Shown here: piece after piece, positions 35,416-46,962 of the stretch
How positions within the stretch are numbered: the first letter of the stretch is position 1
Layout of the letters: the number at the start of each line of letters is the position of its first letter
Assembly (NCBI GenBank): GCA_002682825.1
Contig: NOKP01000006.1
Coordinates: 1,952,845-2,016,844 of the forward strand
Reading direction: 5' to 3'
From: Neonectria sp. B-13
Lineage: Eukaryota; Ascomycota; Sordariomycetes; Hypocreales; Nectriaceae
Length of the DNA stretch: 64,000 nucleotides
Position numbers and translations under genes: made by a program
Notes under the pieces: model-generated
Seen by the model: only the letters and a program-made list of their open reading frames with translations
Told to the model about the DNA's origin: nothing
Database searches by the model: none

Positions 35416-36552
35416 ACGGATTGGCTTGCACAAACACATTTCCCCCTGTATCTTACCTTGGTTACGTCCACCTGCCTGCGGGTTTAAAGAAAAGCATATC
35501 AGAAGCCATTTTCCTTGGATGAAGAAAAAGGCGTCCTTGGGTAGTTGGTTCTTGGATGATGATGATGATGGAAAGAGAAGAAGAAGAAGAAGAAGAAGTA
35601 GAAGAACGCGTATTTAAGTTTCTAGAATGACTATTTGCGGTTCGCGTGGAGCCCTATGCAGTTCTTTGAAGCAAAGCTCCCAGAAAACCAAGACAACAAC
35701 GAAGAGTCCATGGTGTACGAATACTTGGGATTGGATTTGAACTGGTCACATGCCCGATCACCTGGAGCCGCCCTTGACTTTCCCGTCGCATCTCAATTGG
35801 AATGGGTGCCCCCCACATTGTTACTTCTAGTAACTACACAGCCAGTGCAATCCCTCGCTTCCTTGGGAAGACGGAGTCGGTGACGCCCGCCATTTCTCCC
35901 GTGCATGATGCATTTTTAATGACTGCCTCTTCTAAACTTATTTCCACCGCTAACCACTGTCACTGACCAGCATAGGCGCCGAACCGGCACTTTGCAACGC
36001 CGTGGGTAGCATTTGATGTCCGGGGACAGTTCGGCGACCCATGATTGGACACGCACAGCCCTAAGCGCCCGGGCCAAACACCCTCACGTCCAACGTCTGC
36101 GATCGCCGAGCCAATCCCGAAGTCGTCAGAGATGCCAATCTCTCGGTTGCTCAACCTCCAATCTAGATCATCTTCACATCCCGTCTAATCCGTTCAGGGC
36201 GGCGCGCCTATCATGCATGGGCGCTTCGCTCTGTCACGATGCTCGCCACTTGCCATTGGTCTCTCCCAGTCATGGCTGTCATTTTTGGAACTGCAGTTCC
36301 TGCCAAGCGGCAAGGCATGCATGCCGAAACTTGCTATATCTTTGCTGGGTATTCCCACGTAGAAACCAACATTGCAACAACCTAAGTCTCTTTTCCTTGA
36401 CTATTCCTTTGGTTAATCCTTTGTCCGGTTTCTTTCTTTTTCTTTACCTCCTTGTCCAGCGTCTCTCCTTTACCCTTTCGCCGAGGTGGCTCTTCTCATT
36501 CTCTATTCCCTGAGCCACTCCATTCCATTGCCTAATATCTACTTTTGACATC
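35416..36552. other. Intergenic region after asparagine synthetase
   Basis: About 1.1 kb. It holds the 3' end of asparagine synthetase, two adjacent microsatellites, and a pyrimidine-rich leader before the next ATG. No gene was recognised. Confidence 0.5.
35556..35603. repeat. GAT and AGA microsatellites
   Basis: A run of GAT triplets (about 35556-35571) is followed by AAGAGAAGAAGAAG-type triplets to about 35603. It lies in the probable 3' untranslated region of asparagine synthetase. Confidence 0.8.
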
Positions 36553-37293
36553 ATGTCTACCACTGGCACCAAGACGGAAGTTTCGGCCTCCAACTTTGAG
36601 GTCGATTCCGAGGATCTTCGGCTGGACTCCAAGATTCACATGTATCGTCTCATCGACAACGCCCGCCTAGGCCTTACCGCGCTGGCCTTGGTCGCGGGCA
36701 TCACCGTTCTCGGTGTCTCCGCTGATTCCATGGCCGTCTATCATGCTACACACGTTCCCGACGATCTTCTGCTTCCTTTGTGGCCATACAACATGGATTT
36801 TCGCCCAACCGTGGCTCTGGTAGCTGGAAGTGCCATTGTTATTGTGGCCAATGTCGTTTCACTCCTTGCCAGCAAGACCCAAATTGTAAAGACTCAAGCC
36901 TGTACTTTCTTTTGCTAGGTCTGATACTAACGAGCTCATTCATAGGTACGAAATCGTTTGGGCATCCACGTGGCGCTATCCTTGGCCGCGCCCGTCATCG
37001 CTCTCATCGCTGCCATTATTGCCATGGCCTTCTTCTACGCTGTAAACACGTCAACCACGGCCGATTCTTTCCAGAGCTGGACATGTCGGTGGAAGGACGT
37101 GACCATGATGACACAGCCACACTTTGGAACCCTGTGCAAGCAAAGTAAGGCCGGCCTGGGTCTGTCTGTGTTCCTGGTGCCTCTGGAGACCATCATTCTG
37201 GGGTTGGCGGGGTACCAGACTACCCTTCAGAGACAACTCGACCAGGCCTCGAGTGGACCCGAACGCAAGACGGGAACCCCAACAATGTCTTAG
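36553..37293 (+). CDS. Unknown four-helix membrane protein
   Basis: Two exons, 36553-36885 and 36946-37293 (phase 0), give 226 residues. Four hydrophobic segments are visible: ARLGLTALALVAGITVLGV, then PTVALVAGSAIVIVANVVSLL, then HVALSLAAPVIALIAAIIAMAFF, then AGLGLSVFLVPLETIILGLAG. The loop between segments three and four has two Cys (TCRW and TLCKQ), a possible disulphide. The four-helix layout with a short cytosolic N-terminus recalls MARVEL-type or fungal-specific small membrane proteins, but no signature confirms this. Confidence 0.8.
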
Positions 37294-38952
37294 AAGTACT
37301 ATAATGGGCTTATAGACTTGGGTCGAGGTCAGCTTGGCTTGGGAAGGTGCTGCCACTGGCAGAAGCCCAACGTCGTGCCTTCGTAACGCGAGTGTGGGAC
37401 ACGAGGAATATGGTGGGACAAGGCCCAAGGGACAAGCCGATGTTGTGGTAGACCCTTGACCATTTCAAATCTTATTTGATGTGAATCTGGCTTGGAGTGT
37501 TTCTGATTTTGTTCAAACTACAGGATCTGAGCTCTTGGGAATTCGACGAGTTATGCTTTGATTCTGTACTTAATTGGACGTCATTATGTGTCAGCCTGCT
37601 CTATTGGGCTGATGGCAGTACACTACAAATGGAGTTATGTGCCTAGGGTACTAAAAGTTCACCTTCAAGTCCTAGATAATGCCAATATCATTGCGATTGT
37701 CGCTTGGATTCGTGCTGTGGTTGTTGTGATTGCTGCTCCTTTTGTCTGGATGAAAATTCGCGAGCCTCCCTGAACCCGTTCCCCCTTTACACCTGCCCAA
37801 TGGTCTTGAGACTCTCGTTGTCGTTGGGTTTGCACTTAACCACGGTGGTGCCGTCGTCTTCACCATAATTTCATCCTCATCATCGTCGCCATTGTAAAAG
37901 CCAGAGTCGTCTCCATTCCGGTCGTCCAAAGATGTCGGGACCTACCATTTGCCAATCTCTTGATGATCTCATTTCTGGAAACCAAGTGTCTGGAAACACG
38001 GACCCTTCCCGGCCTGTCGGCAATAAATCTCCATGGTAGCAAAATCTCCGAAGGATATTGGTCTAAATTCGATGCAGGTCGCCTCTGCGTGTCAATACAA
38101 TGGCAATGTAGCCAGGTTGTGAGAGCCGGAAGCCCCATAAACACGAGTATCCTGAACTCGGGAAGAAACTGACATCAGGTAAGTCCGGGAGCCGAAAGCC
38201 GGAAACCTTACGAGTAAGATCGCTTGGCGCGGAAATTCGACGTCGGATATATAGTCTCATGCATGATTGTCTCGCATTGAAATGGTGGTTGCACGGAGAC
38301 TCGCCATGCTGTGCTAGCAAGCACAACTTGCGTAATGACGAGTGTCACAGGGTCAGGGGGTTGCAGAAACGGAGGACGTGTCAAGGTGTAACACGGGAGA
38401 GAGAAACACGGCAACATGGAAATGCTTGCTTGCTTGGCTCATTTGGCGATGTTTCCCGCTCCTTGTTTGACGTTTCCCTCTTCTTATTTGTTTTCTTCTG
38501 CGGGTTTCGTAAACTGTATTTGTACAGACACGGACAGTCAGCATAAGTACGGCCCGGATATCTGACCACGAGAAGCAACCCTAGGTAAGCATGCTATGTT
38601 TGTTACTTCCCTACGTAGTCATTGCGGTCTTTCCCTCGTGCTTGTCTGTGGCCCCCGAGTTTAGACCCATCTAAATAACAATGGAAGCTTCCATCTACTA
38701 AGGTACCCTAGACAGGCAGGTACGGACAATGTACTGGGACTTCTTCTTGCTCCGGTGCTCTCTGGGATTTTGATGTCATTTCCATTGACATTGATTCATG
38801 GGCGCACTGCCACGTTACTTTGTTACTGCTGTCTCATTGGCGGCGTTGTTGATTGGTATTTTAAGTGCCCGCTCTGAGTTTCATTTCACTCTCAGATGAG
38901 CTCAGGCGGCAGCCCGCACAAAAGACCTCTCGTCCATATCAAATAGTTAACC
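37294..38952. other. Intergenic region
   Basis: About 1.7 kb with AT-richer composition and only short open frames. Nothing recognisable was seen. Confidence 0.5.
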
Positions 38953-40096
38953 ATGGACGAAGCTTCCGGCTCACAAGAACCCACCCCAGGGCCATCCGAA
39001 GAATCATCTCGACAGCCGGCGCCTTTGAACCTGACTTCACCCGACCGAAGAGTCATGTCCAGAATGAACAAGCCAAGCCTCGAACCTGTTATGGAGGGTG
39101 ATCAGAAGCTACTCAGAGATATCCGGAGTCCGCCGCCGGGCGACGTGACAAAAGTCTCGAGGAAGAAGTCGCGCCCAGAGCTCGCAAAGAAGCGCAGCCT
39201 CTATTTCGAGGAGGCATTCGCGTCAAAGGAGAAGGATATTATCGGGGATATGGTGCGGGACGAGGCCATCGTCTTGGCCGAGATCAAGACCAACGTCGTG
39301 GTATGTGGCGTGGCGTTCCCCGAAAAGATACTCACGGTTTCGCCTCTCAAAGTCACCCTCCTGACAAAAGAAACACTAGGTCCATGACGAGTTTACCTTT
39401 GTAAAAGAGCTCTCGCAGCACCTGGCAGTCAGATACCACCGACCACTTAGCTCAATTGTGGTGACACTCAGACACAGCGCGTGCATCTTCTTCGGCGGCT
39501 GTTGCGACCCAGCATACATCCTGACTATCGAGGCCCTCTCAGGCCTAGTCCAGCCGGCCACGAACAAACGCAACGTCGTTCTCCTTCAGCAGCACATGGA
39601 TCAGGCGCTGGGGGTACCAGCCTCGCGGGGTTATGTTCGATTCGTCCCAATGCCGGAGGAGTGCTCCGGGTGGAAGGGGAAGACGGTGGCGGGTGTGATC
39701 GCGGATGTGGCGGGACAAGCACGGGTTGGGTTGGAGAACCAAGCCCGTAAGTCAAAGTCGGCCAAGGTTTGTATCTCACAAGGCATCAAGGGAATCATTT
39801 TTCGGTCACTAACGGGTTGGACATAGGACTCTCCCAGTGAGAAGTCGACATCTCCCAGGGCGAAGTCGGCATCGCCCGCAAAAAGTCCTTCGACCGCGGA
39901 CGTAAAAACGTCTAACGATATTGCTTCCGTGCGGGACATATCACCAACTCATGGAACCGGCAAAGACACGGGCTCCCAGAGCACATCAAGCAAAGTGGAC
40001 GAACCAAAGGCGCTAAAGCGTAGGAAGAGCTTTATACAGACGCTGTTCACGAGGGCGACTTCTCGCGCAGGGGATACTGGGGGGACGCATGCGTAG
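38953..40096 (+). CDS. MIF/tautomerase-domain protein
   Basis: Exons 38953-39300, 39380-39766 and 39827-40096 give 334 residues. Residues about 108-225 resemble macrophage migration inhibitory factor: IKTNVVV (strand 1), a helix with KELSQHLA, a strand with SSIVVTLR, ACIFFGG (the MIF MAFGG block), a second helix, and YVRFVPMP near the end. MIF enzymes use a free N-terminal proline. Here the domain follows about 107 residues of Pro/Ser-rich sequence, and no proline sits at the start of strand 1, so classical tautomerase activity is unlikely. The C-terminal 100 residues are Ser/Lys-rich and disordered (repeated SPSEKS/SPRAKS/SPAKS). Role unknown. Confidence 0.82.
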
Positions 40097-42327
40097 GGGC
40101 AGCTGGGGTAAAGAGGAGAAATGCGAGAACCTCCCCTGGATTGTATTGTTTGAGGGCTGAAAGTGGCCAACGATCTCGGTTTCCGGTGTGATTTTACCGC
40201 CGAGGTCGTAAACGATGAGGTTCAAATCGAAATGATGTGGGTTGGGTTCGGGTGGACGTAGCAGGGACAACGACATCCAACGTGTTAGCATGGTTCGATA
40301 TCTACAGACAAGTTCCGGATTTGCGAAAGAGAAGAAATAATATATTCACAACGACAACCTCAAAATGAAACGGGGTTAGTCCCGTTCTAAACTCACAAAA
40401 GGTCGACCGCCTGTGCTGCATGGATCTTGGTATCTACGATGAATAGTTTAGAGTAGATAATAGTCGTGTTAATACTGGAAGACTAGGTCCCGTGACCCCG
40501 GTCCGTCCATGGCACGTTAGCGGCCACCGCTGGGCTGTTTGCGAGTTATAGGGGCGGGGTACTGGACGGATGACAGCTGGAGCTCTGTAGTTTCCCCTCA
40601 CAAGGCCCTGTAGGGTCTCCGTGCCACAGCGCCCTTCTTGGTACTTCTCCTCACTGCAATTGAGATACTGATGACCCGGCTCAAACCACGGTGGCCATCA
40701 AATCACAATACTCGATCCCTCCGTCCTCCCACATCCCACATCCACACATTCTCGACGACTGCGACTGGCTTGGCTCAGCCCTGCAAGCTCACAAAGGAGA
40801 AGAGGCCATATCACAACTACGAATACGTTACGTCTCAACTCCGGGTTGCTTTCTTGCCGAGCGTGGACGATCATTGGACACGCGCCGCCGCCTCCGTCCA
40901 GCCATCCCATCCAGCTATTTAACGACTCGCTGCAGCAATCTCGTTCAGCCAGCGCCGCCAGCCAAAGCAAAGTAGCACCGGCCTGCTACCTCGGCTCTCT
41001 TAGCCTGTCAGCCTTGGCGATTGGCGCCAGCTTGATGAGACGCTGGGAATCGGTCCCTTTGATACGGAACCCGCGCACCGCTCAGCCCTGCCTATCACTC
41101 CTCCGCCCCCGGCCAACCGCGTTATCAACTGGTGCTGGTTGGATTTGACACAGCGATGGAGGTAAGAACGGCACCTCTTGCCCTTGTTTTTCTGCGTTGT
41201 CTGTTATTTGTTCCTGTCTTTCCTGTTCCACGCCCTTGCTCGTCTTCCTAGTCACGACGACCCAATTCGGTCTGGGCCGCTTAAGTGCGATGCGTTTGGT
41301 CTCGAGTAACACCACCACGAGAGCCAGAGGCATCAATAGCCATAGACATGCCACGGAGCGCGGCAGAGACGGAGGTTGCGACAGTTCCAGGATCCCAAGT
41401 GGGCCATGCCGGGTGTACCACCATCCATCCCGGCAGCCTCGCCCTTCGCCCTGTCAATGGTTCGCTTCTCAGCCGCCACCTCCAGCCCTCGACACTCGCT
41501 ATCCTATGTGTGTCGTTACTCCGACCTGTCATGGAGCCGCTCATGGCGGGTGGGCGGGCAGTGGCGGAGGTAGTGGCCTGGCAATTTGACTCACGAGTGG
41601 ACGTCACTGAGTGGACAGGGCTGGGTTGGGCTGCGGTGCCGATGAGTCTGTGTTACCCTGAAAGCGAGAGTGCGGGAGCGAGAGAAACTTGGCTTTGTTA
41701 TATTTGGCTTTGTGGCCCCCTGACCGGTGGCCCATGTTCCCAGACTCTCGCAGGCCTGCCATCTCGAAGCCCAAGATCCCAAAACCCAAACAGAACGGAC
41801 CACTGTGGCTACGTCAGCGACAGCATCAGCCTGGGCAATATCAGCCTGCGCTTTGCAAACTTGGGACTCCAGCGCCCAACTCATCACCACCCTACCTAGC
41901 AGCCCTGCCAGAGCGACTGGACCCAAGACGTGACACGCCTGGTCGCGAGATAGTGTGGATGGGCATCGACAACTTAGGGGCACTCCGACCTCTAAAGAAG
42001 ACAGATGAAACTGTATATCCCAAGTGGGATGGTATGGGATGAGATGAAATGGCCGCGCATCCCAGACGCTCGTGGCTAGTCTGGACCAGTGTACAGACTA
42101 CCGGGCAAAAGAGTCAGCCCTTTGCTCAATTCTAGTGAGCTGAGCAGAGAGTGAGAGCTCCGACCTGTCACTGCTCCCCTTTCACAATCAACTCAACCCC
42201 AGGTCGAACTCTCCATCACCGAAGAAGAACATCAACCCCAAGAACACAGAGTCACACTGCACCCTCATAGCCACTACTCCCAGTCACTTCTACACACACA
42301 GTCTTATCCTTCCCCTGACACAGCACC
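40097..42327. other. Long intergenic region before GTR2
   Basis: About 2.2 kb. Open frames up to about 200 codons occur on both strands at 41280-41980 but overlap each other in several frames, have no domain and show no splice-consistent structure, so they are taken as chance. The last 150 bases form a pyrimidine/CA-rich leader before GTR2. Confidence 0.5.
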
Positions 42328-43641
42328 ATGTCTCTCAGCCCGCCTGTTCAGGGCCTCCTCGTGCCCTCTCTAGACGAAGGAGAAGACTCGTCCTCCCAGA
42401 TCCTTCCCGGGAAAATGAGTCCAGCCAAGCTAAATCTTCAACGTCTTTATGAACAGTCCCGCAGAGGAGCCCCGAAGAAAGATGCACCCGAAGCCGCACC
42501 TGCTGATGCCGCCACCGCCGGCCCTGCCGTCAAGGGCAAGCCCCGGTTACTACTGATGGGTCAACGACGGTACGTGAGCTCTCTTGAGAACGGTGACATT
42601 TAGCTCACAGCGTGTTTCAGGAGCGGAAAGTCGTCCATCTCGAGCGTAGTCTTCCACAAGCTACCGCCCAACGAGACCCTCTTCCTCGAATCGACAGCTC
42701 GCATCCAGAAAGATTCCATGGCGTTAGTACCCCCTCTTGAGTCAAATTCTCTTGTGCTTGCTAACACGTTGGTCCGTAGGTCCTTCATGGACTTCCAAGT
42801 CTGGGACTTTCCTGGCCAGATCGACATCTTCGAGAACCCCGGTTTCGATATGGAGGCCATCTTTGGTGAAATCGGCGCTCTCATTTGGGTAATTGATGCC
42901 CAGGATGACTACCTCGAGGCCGTCATGCGCCTTAACACTACCATTCTCACCCTCCAACGTTCCTACCCCAACATCAATATAGAAGTTTTCATCCATAAGG
43001 TTGACGGTCTATCGGACGACTACAAGCTCGACATTCAGCGTGACATCACCATTCGCATCCAGGATGAGCTTTCAGACCACGGATTCGAGAACGCTCCAGT
43101 CACATTCCACCTCACCTCCATCTACAACCACTCCATCTTCGAGGCTTTCTCGAAGGTGATCCAGAAGCTTATCCCTCGCCTTGGAACCTTGGAGTCCATG
43201 CTCACCAATCTGTGCCGTACGTGCCGCTTCGAAAAGGCCTACCTCTTTGATGTCCTCTCCAAGATCTACATTGCCACCGACAGTGCGACCGCCGACATGG
43301 CCAGCTACGAGATCTGCAGCGACTACATCGACGTCATCATCGATATCACAGAGGTATACGGCACCTGGCAACGCAGCGACGATGGTCGCCGCCGCCTCGA
43401 GGGCGAGCCATGGAGCGCTCCGTTGGACGACCAGGTTGGCTGCCCGACAGCTGAGAGTTGTCTGGTTTTGCATGATAGCAACAAGCCCATCATGCTGCGT
43501 GAGGTCGACCGCTATCTTGCTCTCGTTGCCATCATGAAGGAGGACTCATACGACAGCATGCCCCTGGTCAACATGAATGTAGAGGCCGTTGTCGAGGGTC
43601 TGACTGAGTTCTTCAACATTACTAAACCTCGGCAAGGGTGA
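42328..43641 (+). CDS. GTR2: Rag-type GTPase Gtr2 (RagC/D)
   Basis: Partner of Gtr1 in the vacuolar EGO/Rag complex that reports amino-acid supply to TORC1. Exons 42328-42569, 42621-42722 and 42780-43641 give 401 residues. A 70-residue disordered N-terminus precedes the P-loop GQRRSGKS (78-85); the first intron cuts inside it. Then come ETLFLEST (switch I), WDFPGQ (switch II), HKVDGL (the Rag base-recognition motif instead of NKxD), HSIFEAFSKVIQKLIP, and the roadblock-type C-terminal half with EKAYLFDVLSKIYIATDS. The WDFPGQ and HKVDGL set marks RagC/D rather than RagA/B. It is convergent with APC4. Confidence 0.95.
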
Positions 43642-43858
43642 TGGAAATCGTCAAGGATTTCACTGCTTCTCCTTTACTTTATCTTTACCATGTATCAATA
43701 TTTATGTGAGCGAACCATCGATACCTGCTTTCCGCCATGCTGTTGCCTCTCTTGTGTCGCAAAGACCATTATCTTATGGATGTCCAGAACCGACCGACCG
43801 CTGGGAATGATGAACTTCGGGTTTAATTGCAAATGTTGAAACCCATGATATAACAATA

Positions 43859-46490
43859 TCAAGCTACAGAAGTTGAAAATGTGAACGTCCGCAGAGTAGT
43901 ACAATTACTCTCCAACAAGCAGATCCTCGCGGGCACCTCCCCCCTTACATCGCTCCTATCATGAACTTCCATCCGTATCGGTCGTAGTGTCGAGTTCTCA
44001 GGGAACGAGTATGTCACGAAACTGTCCACTGACACACGAGTAGCATCGCTGGGGTTGGCTGGATCGTAGGGGCCGTAGTTAATCCTATCAGGCTGGATGG
44101 ACACACTGAGTGCTTTCGGAACATTGTCTAGCCACATAATTAGGGTTGTAGTTGTTGGATGAGAATGGGAGAAATTTACCCTCACCGCTGGCAAGGACAA
44201 TGAGTGTTTCATCGTCGAGGAATTTGAAATCGATGAGAGTCTGGCTGCCGAGGTCGATGCAACATGATGTCGGCGGCAGGTTGCTACTGATGCCATTGAC
44301 AATGTCGATACCGACGGAGAAGATGTGGACTGGGCTCCGTTAGCATTTCGCCTTGGAAGAAGTTATGGAGTGTTGGAAGGAAGTGACCTTGAGTATCGGT
44401 CTCTTTGGATGTTATTGCGGTCACCATCTTCATGTCCTGCGTGCGATATAAGTATACTAAACAGTAAAACGGATACTTGACACATACACTGCTCTTCGTT
44501 CTGCACATTCTCATGTCCATCCTGGTAATGGGGTGGCCAACCGAGAGTCTGATGGGCTTGCCGAACCGGACGCTCCGCTTCTTTGCCTCTGCAATGTCTT
44601 TGAAGATTCGATTGCACCAAGTGGTAACATAGTTGACCAGGAAGTCGACGTGTGGCAAGGCCTTCATGCTCGGTTGGCCGTTTTCCTGTTTCGTCAGCTG
44701 CTTGTCGAGGACGTCCAACAGACTAGGACCGTCCTCGATGTGCGCCCAGTCCGCACTGTAGTCATCCTTCTCAATATCGTCGAAGAAGGTCTTGAGAGGG
44801 CTCTCGGTGAGGTATCGTTCGATGTACGTGAGGACCTTGCCGTTGTCCATCGTTGCCTCCTTCTCGGTGAGCTCCTCGATGGCAGAGCTCGAGGACGCAA
44901 AGCGGTCAATCTGGAAGCGCAGCCATGTCGAAAAGGCAGTAAAGTGTTCAAGCTCGTCCATGACTGCGATGAGGATTTTGTGACCAACGAGATTGAGACA
45001 GCTGATGATGTCCATCACACGGTTGATTTGCGTCACAGAGAAACCGATGTCATCTCGGGTATCGTAGAATTGAGCGAGGCCCCTCAGCCTGCTCAGGATG
45101 ATTGAGCAGCGATCGAGGGCCGGTAGGAAGTTCTCGTGCACCAAGCTTCGTAGGTTCTCGAGCCCGGAGACGACTGCTTTATCCCATCGTTTGTGCCCCT
45201 ACATTAGATTGTCAGTAGACTTACTCGTTTGGAGGGATAGTCTGCTTACCCGCTCAGCGAGACTATCGACGAGCCATTCACGGACTGGTTCATAGGCGTG
45301 TCCAGTAACAACTGTGTGATATAAAGCAGGGACTATCCCACGAGGACCGGTCTCCATGTTTTCGAGATCACCTTCAACACTTCGAAGAAATCGGCTAGGG
45401 AGTTCGCGTGTGTTCTTCCACTCCACCTGCATGTGAAGTTGTGTCTGCTTGAGATATCTCAGCATCTTCTGTAGGGTTGTCAACTTGGATGCTAGGAGCG
45501 ACAGGTTGATAGGTGAGGACGATATGAATGGCAGATCCATGGGAACGAGATGAACTTCATCTGGTTCCTCGAACTTCTCCGCAAGCAACAAGGCGTGAGT
45601 TGACACTTGGGGGTGCGAGGCATGGTGAACGAGCTGTGACACAGCGGAGGCACCTAATGTCGGGCACGGGAAGCTTCCAATGATGAAGGAGTCGTAAATA
45701 CTGAGCTGCAGCTTGCTGTCACTGGTCCCGATGATCATGACATTAACTTGGTCGTAGTCTTCTGGCTTTGGGGGCTGAAATAGAAAGTCGATCCCCGTAC
45801 GCAGGGTAAACACCATCGTGTCTTCTCTAGAAGTGAGTCAGCACAAGCGAACATAAAAATTCAAGTCTCGAAACATACCCTGCGCCGGCACTGCCGCTCG
45901 GGAGGGGACTGATCTTGGGCAACGCGGTATCAACCTCCAGAAAGGTGAGCTCCCGCGGCAGGTCCATGGGAACATCATCGCCGCCATGGCCCGTTTCCTT
46001 GGATATACCGCCCTTGAGAGCCTGGGCTACGACATTGGCACCCTTGTTGGCGATGTTACTGCTCGCCCAGCCAATGTGCGTGATCCTAGCCTCTGACGAT
46101 TCACAAACTTGGATGTGGTGAGCGGCCTTGTTGTTCTCCAAGCCCATCAGCCGTACGAAGCCATCGCTCCATCCCACGGCGAGAAACTGCCCTGTACCAC
46201 ACAGAACGACTTAGATACTGAACGCAAGAGCTCACAAGGTGGATGGACGAGGACTCACCGTCAGGCTTCCACGTGACGGCCTGCACCTCGGGTGCCTTCT
46301 GACCGGGCGCACCGACCTGGTGAATCTTGGAAACCACCTGTTTAGGAGGCCGGCAGATGAAGAGATTCTTCCCAGTGCCGTCCCATATCGCTGAGAGATC
46401 TAGCGTTGGACAGCTCACGGGGTATCCATTGGGGGCTTTGTCTTCGTACTCGGTCTCGCTGAAGAGCGCGAGTTGTTTTTCCTCAGCCAT
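43859..46490 (-). CDS. APC4: Anaphase-promoting complex subunit 4
   Basis: Scaffold subunit of the APC/C ubiquitin ligase that drives mitotic exit. Seven exons (46490-46259, 46191-45879, 45826-45250, 45198-44488, 44436-44388, 44329-44180, 44127-43859) give 766 residues. An N-terminal WD40 part has AVTWKPDG, the classic Apc4 WD40 repeat, and GQFLAVGWSDGFVRL. The Apc4 long domain follows, with SRLRGLAQFYD and a long helix near TQINRVMDIISCLNLVGHK. The C-terminus returns to beta strands (FKFLDDETLIVLAS). The start ATG fits MAEEKQ just before the WD40 part. The 472-base gap to RET2, which is on the same strand, holds its promoter. Confidence 0.9.
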
Positions 46491-46962
46491 GACTTTGTTT
46501 TATCCTCTCAATCCCGAAATTGAGCCAGAGCCTTCGCCTGCGCGACCATCGCCGTGGATTGTTCGAACAATCTTGTGGCTTTCTTCGTTGGTGAGTGTTG
46601 TAGGTAGACTCAGGTTCAGAAGAAGCTGCGATTTGTTGGTGTGGGCTACCGCGACAGTACAGTGCAATATTCACACAATCGCCACTGTGCAGGCGTCGCC
46701 AGGCACACTGGCTAACAAGAACAACAGATGCATCAGAAAGAATACATGAAACAGTCACAAAGTAGAGACACGATTGCTAGTTGCTCTCTCGTCACGAAAA
46801 ACACGTTCTTATTCCATATGTCATTGCGCCATTAGGTTCTAAGCCCCAGACACTCCTGATGCCTACACTTTCACGACAAAGCCCGCCAACTTATTCATAG
46901 ACCGACCGGTTCAGCTCCCAAGCTGGACTACTTCCCAAATATGACCGGCTTTTAGACTCTAT
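46491..46962. other. Intergenic region, APC4 promoter and RET2 3' end
   Basis: About 470 bases between two minus-strand genes, with no other gene recognised. Confidence 0.5.

Noticed and set aside
37558..37929. Short hydrophobic open frame as a small membrane protein
   Set aside because: At 71 codons it lacks a plausible start context and has an overlapping frame on the other strand; chance is more likely.
41281..41983. Overlapping open frames in both directions before GTR2
   Set aside because: Several frames are open at once in GC-rich sequence with no domains, splice logic or codon bias.
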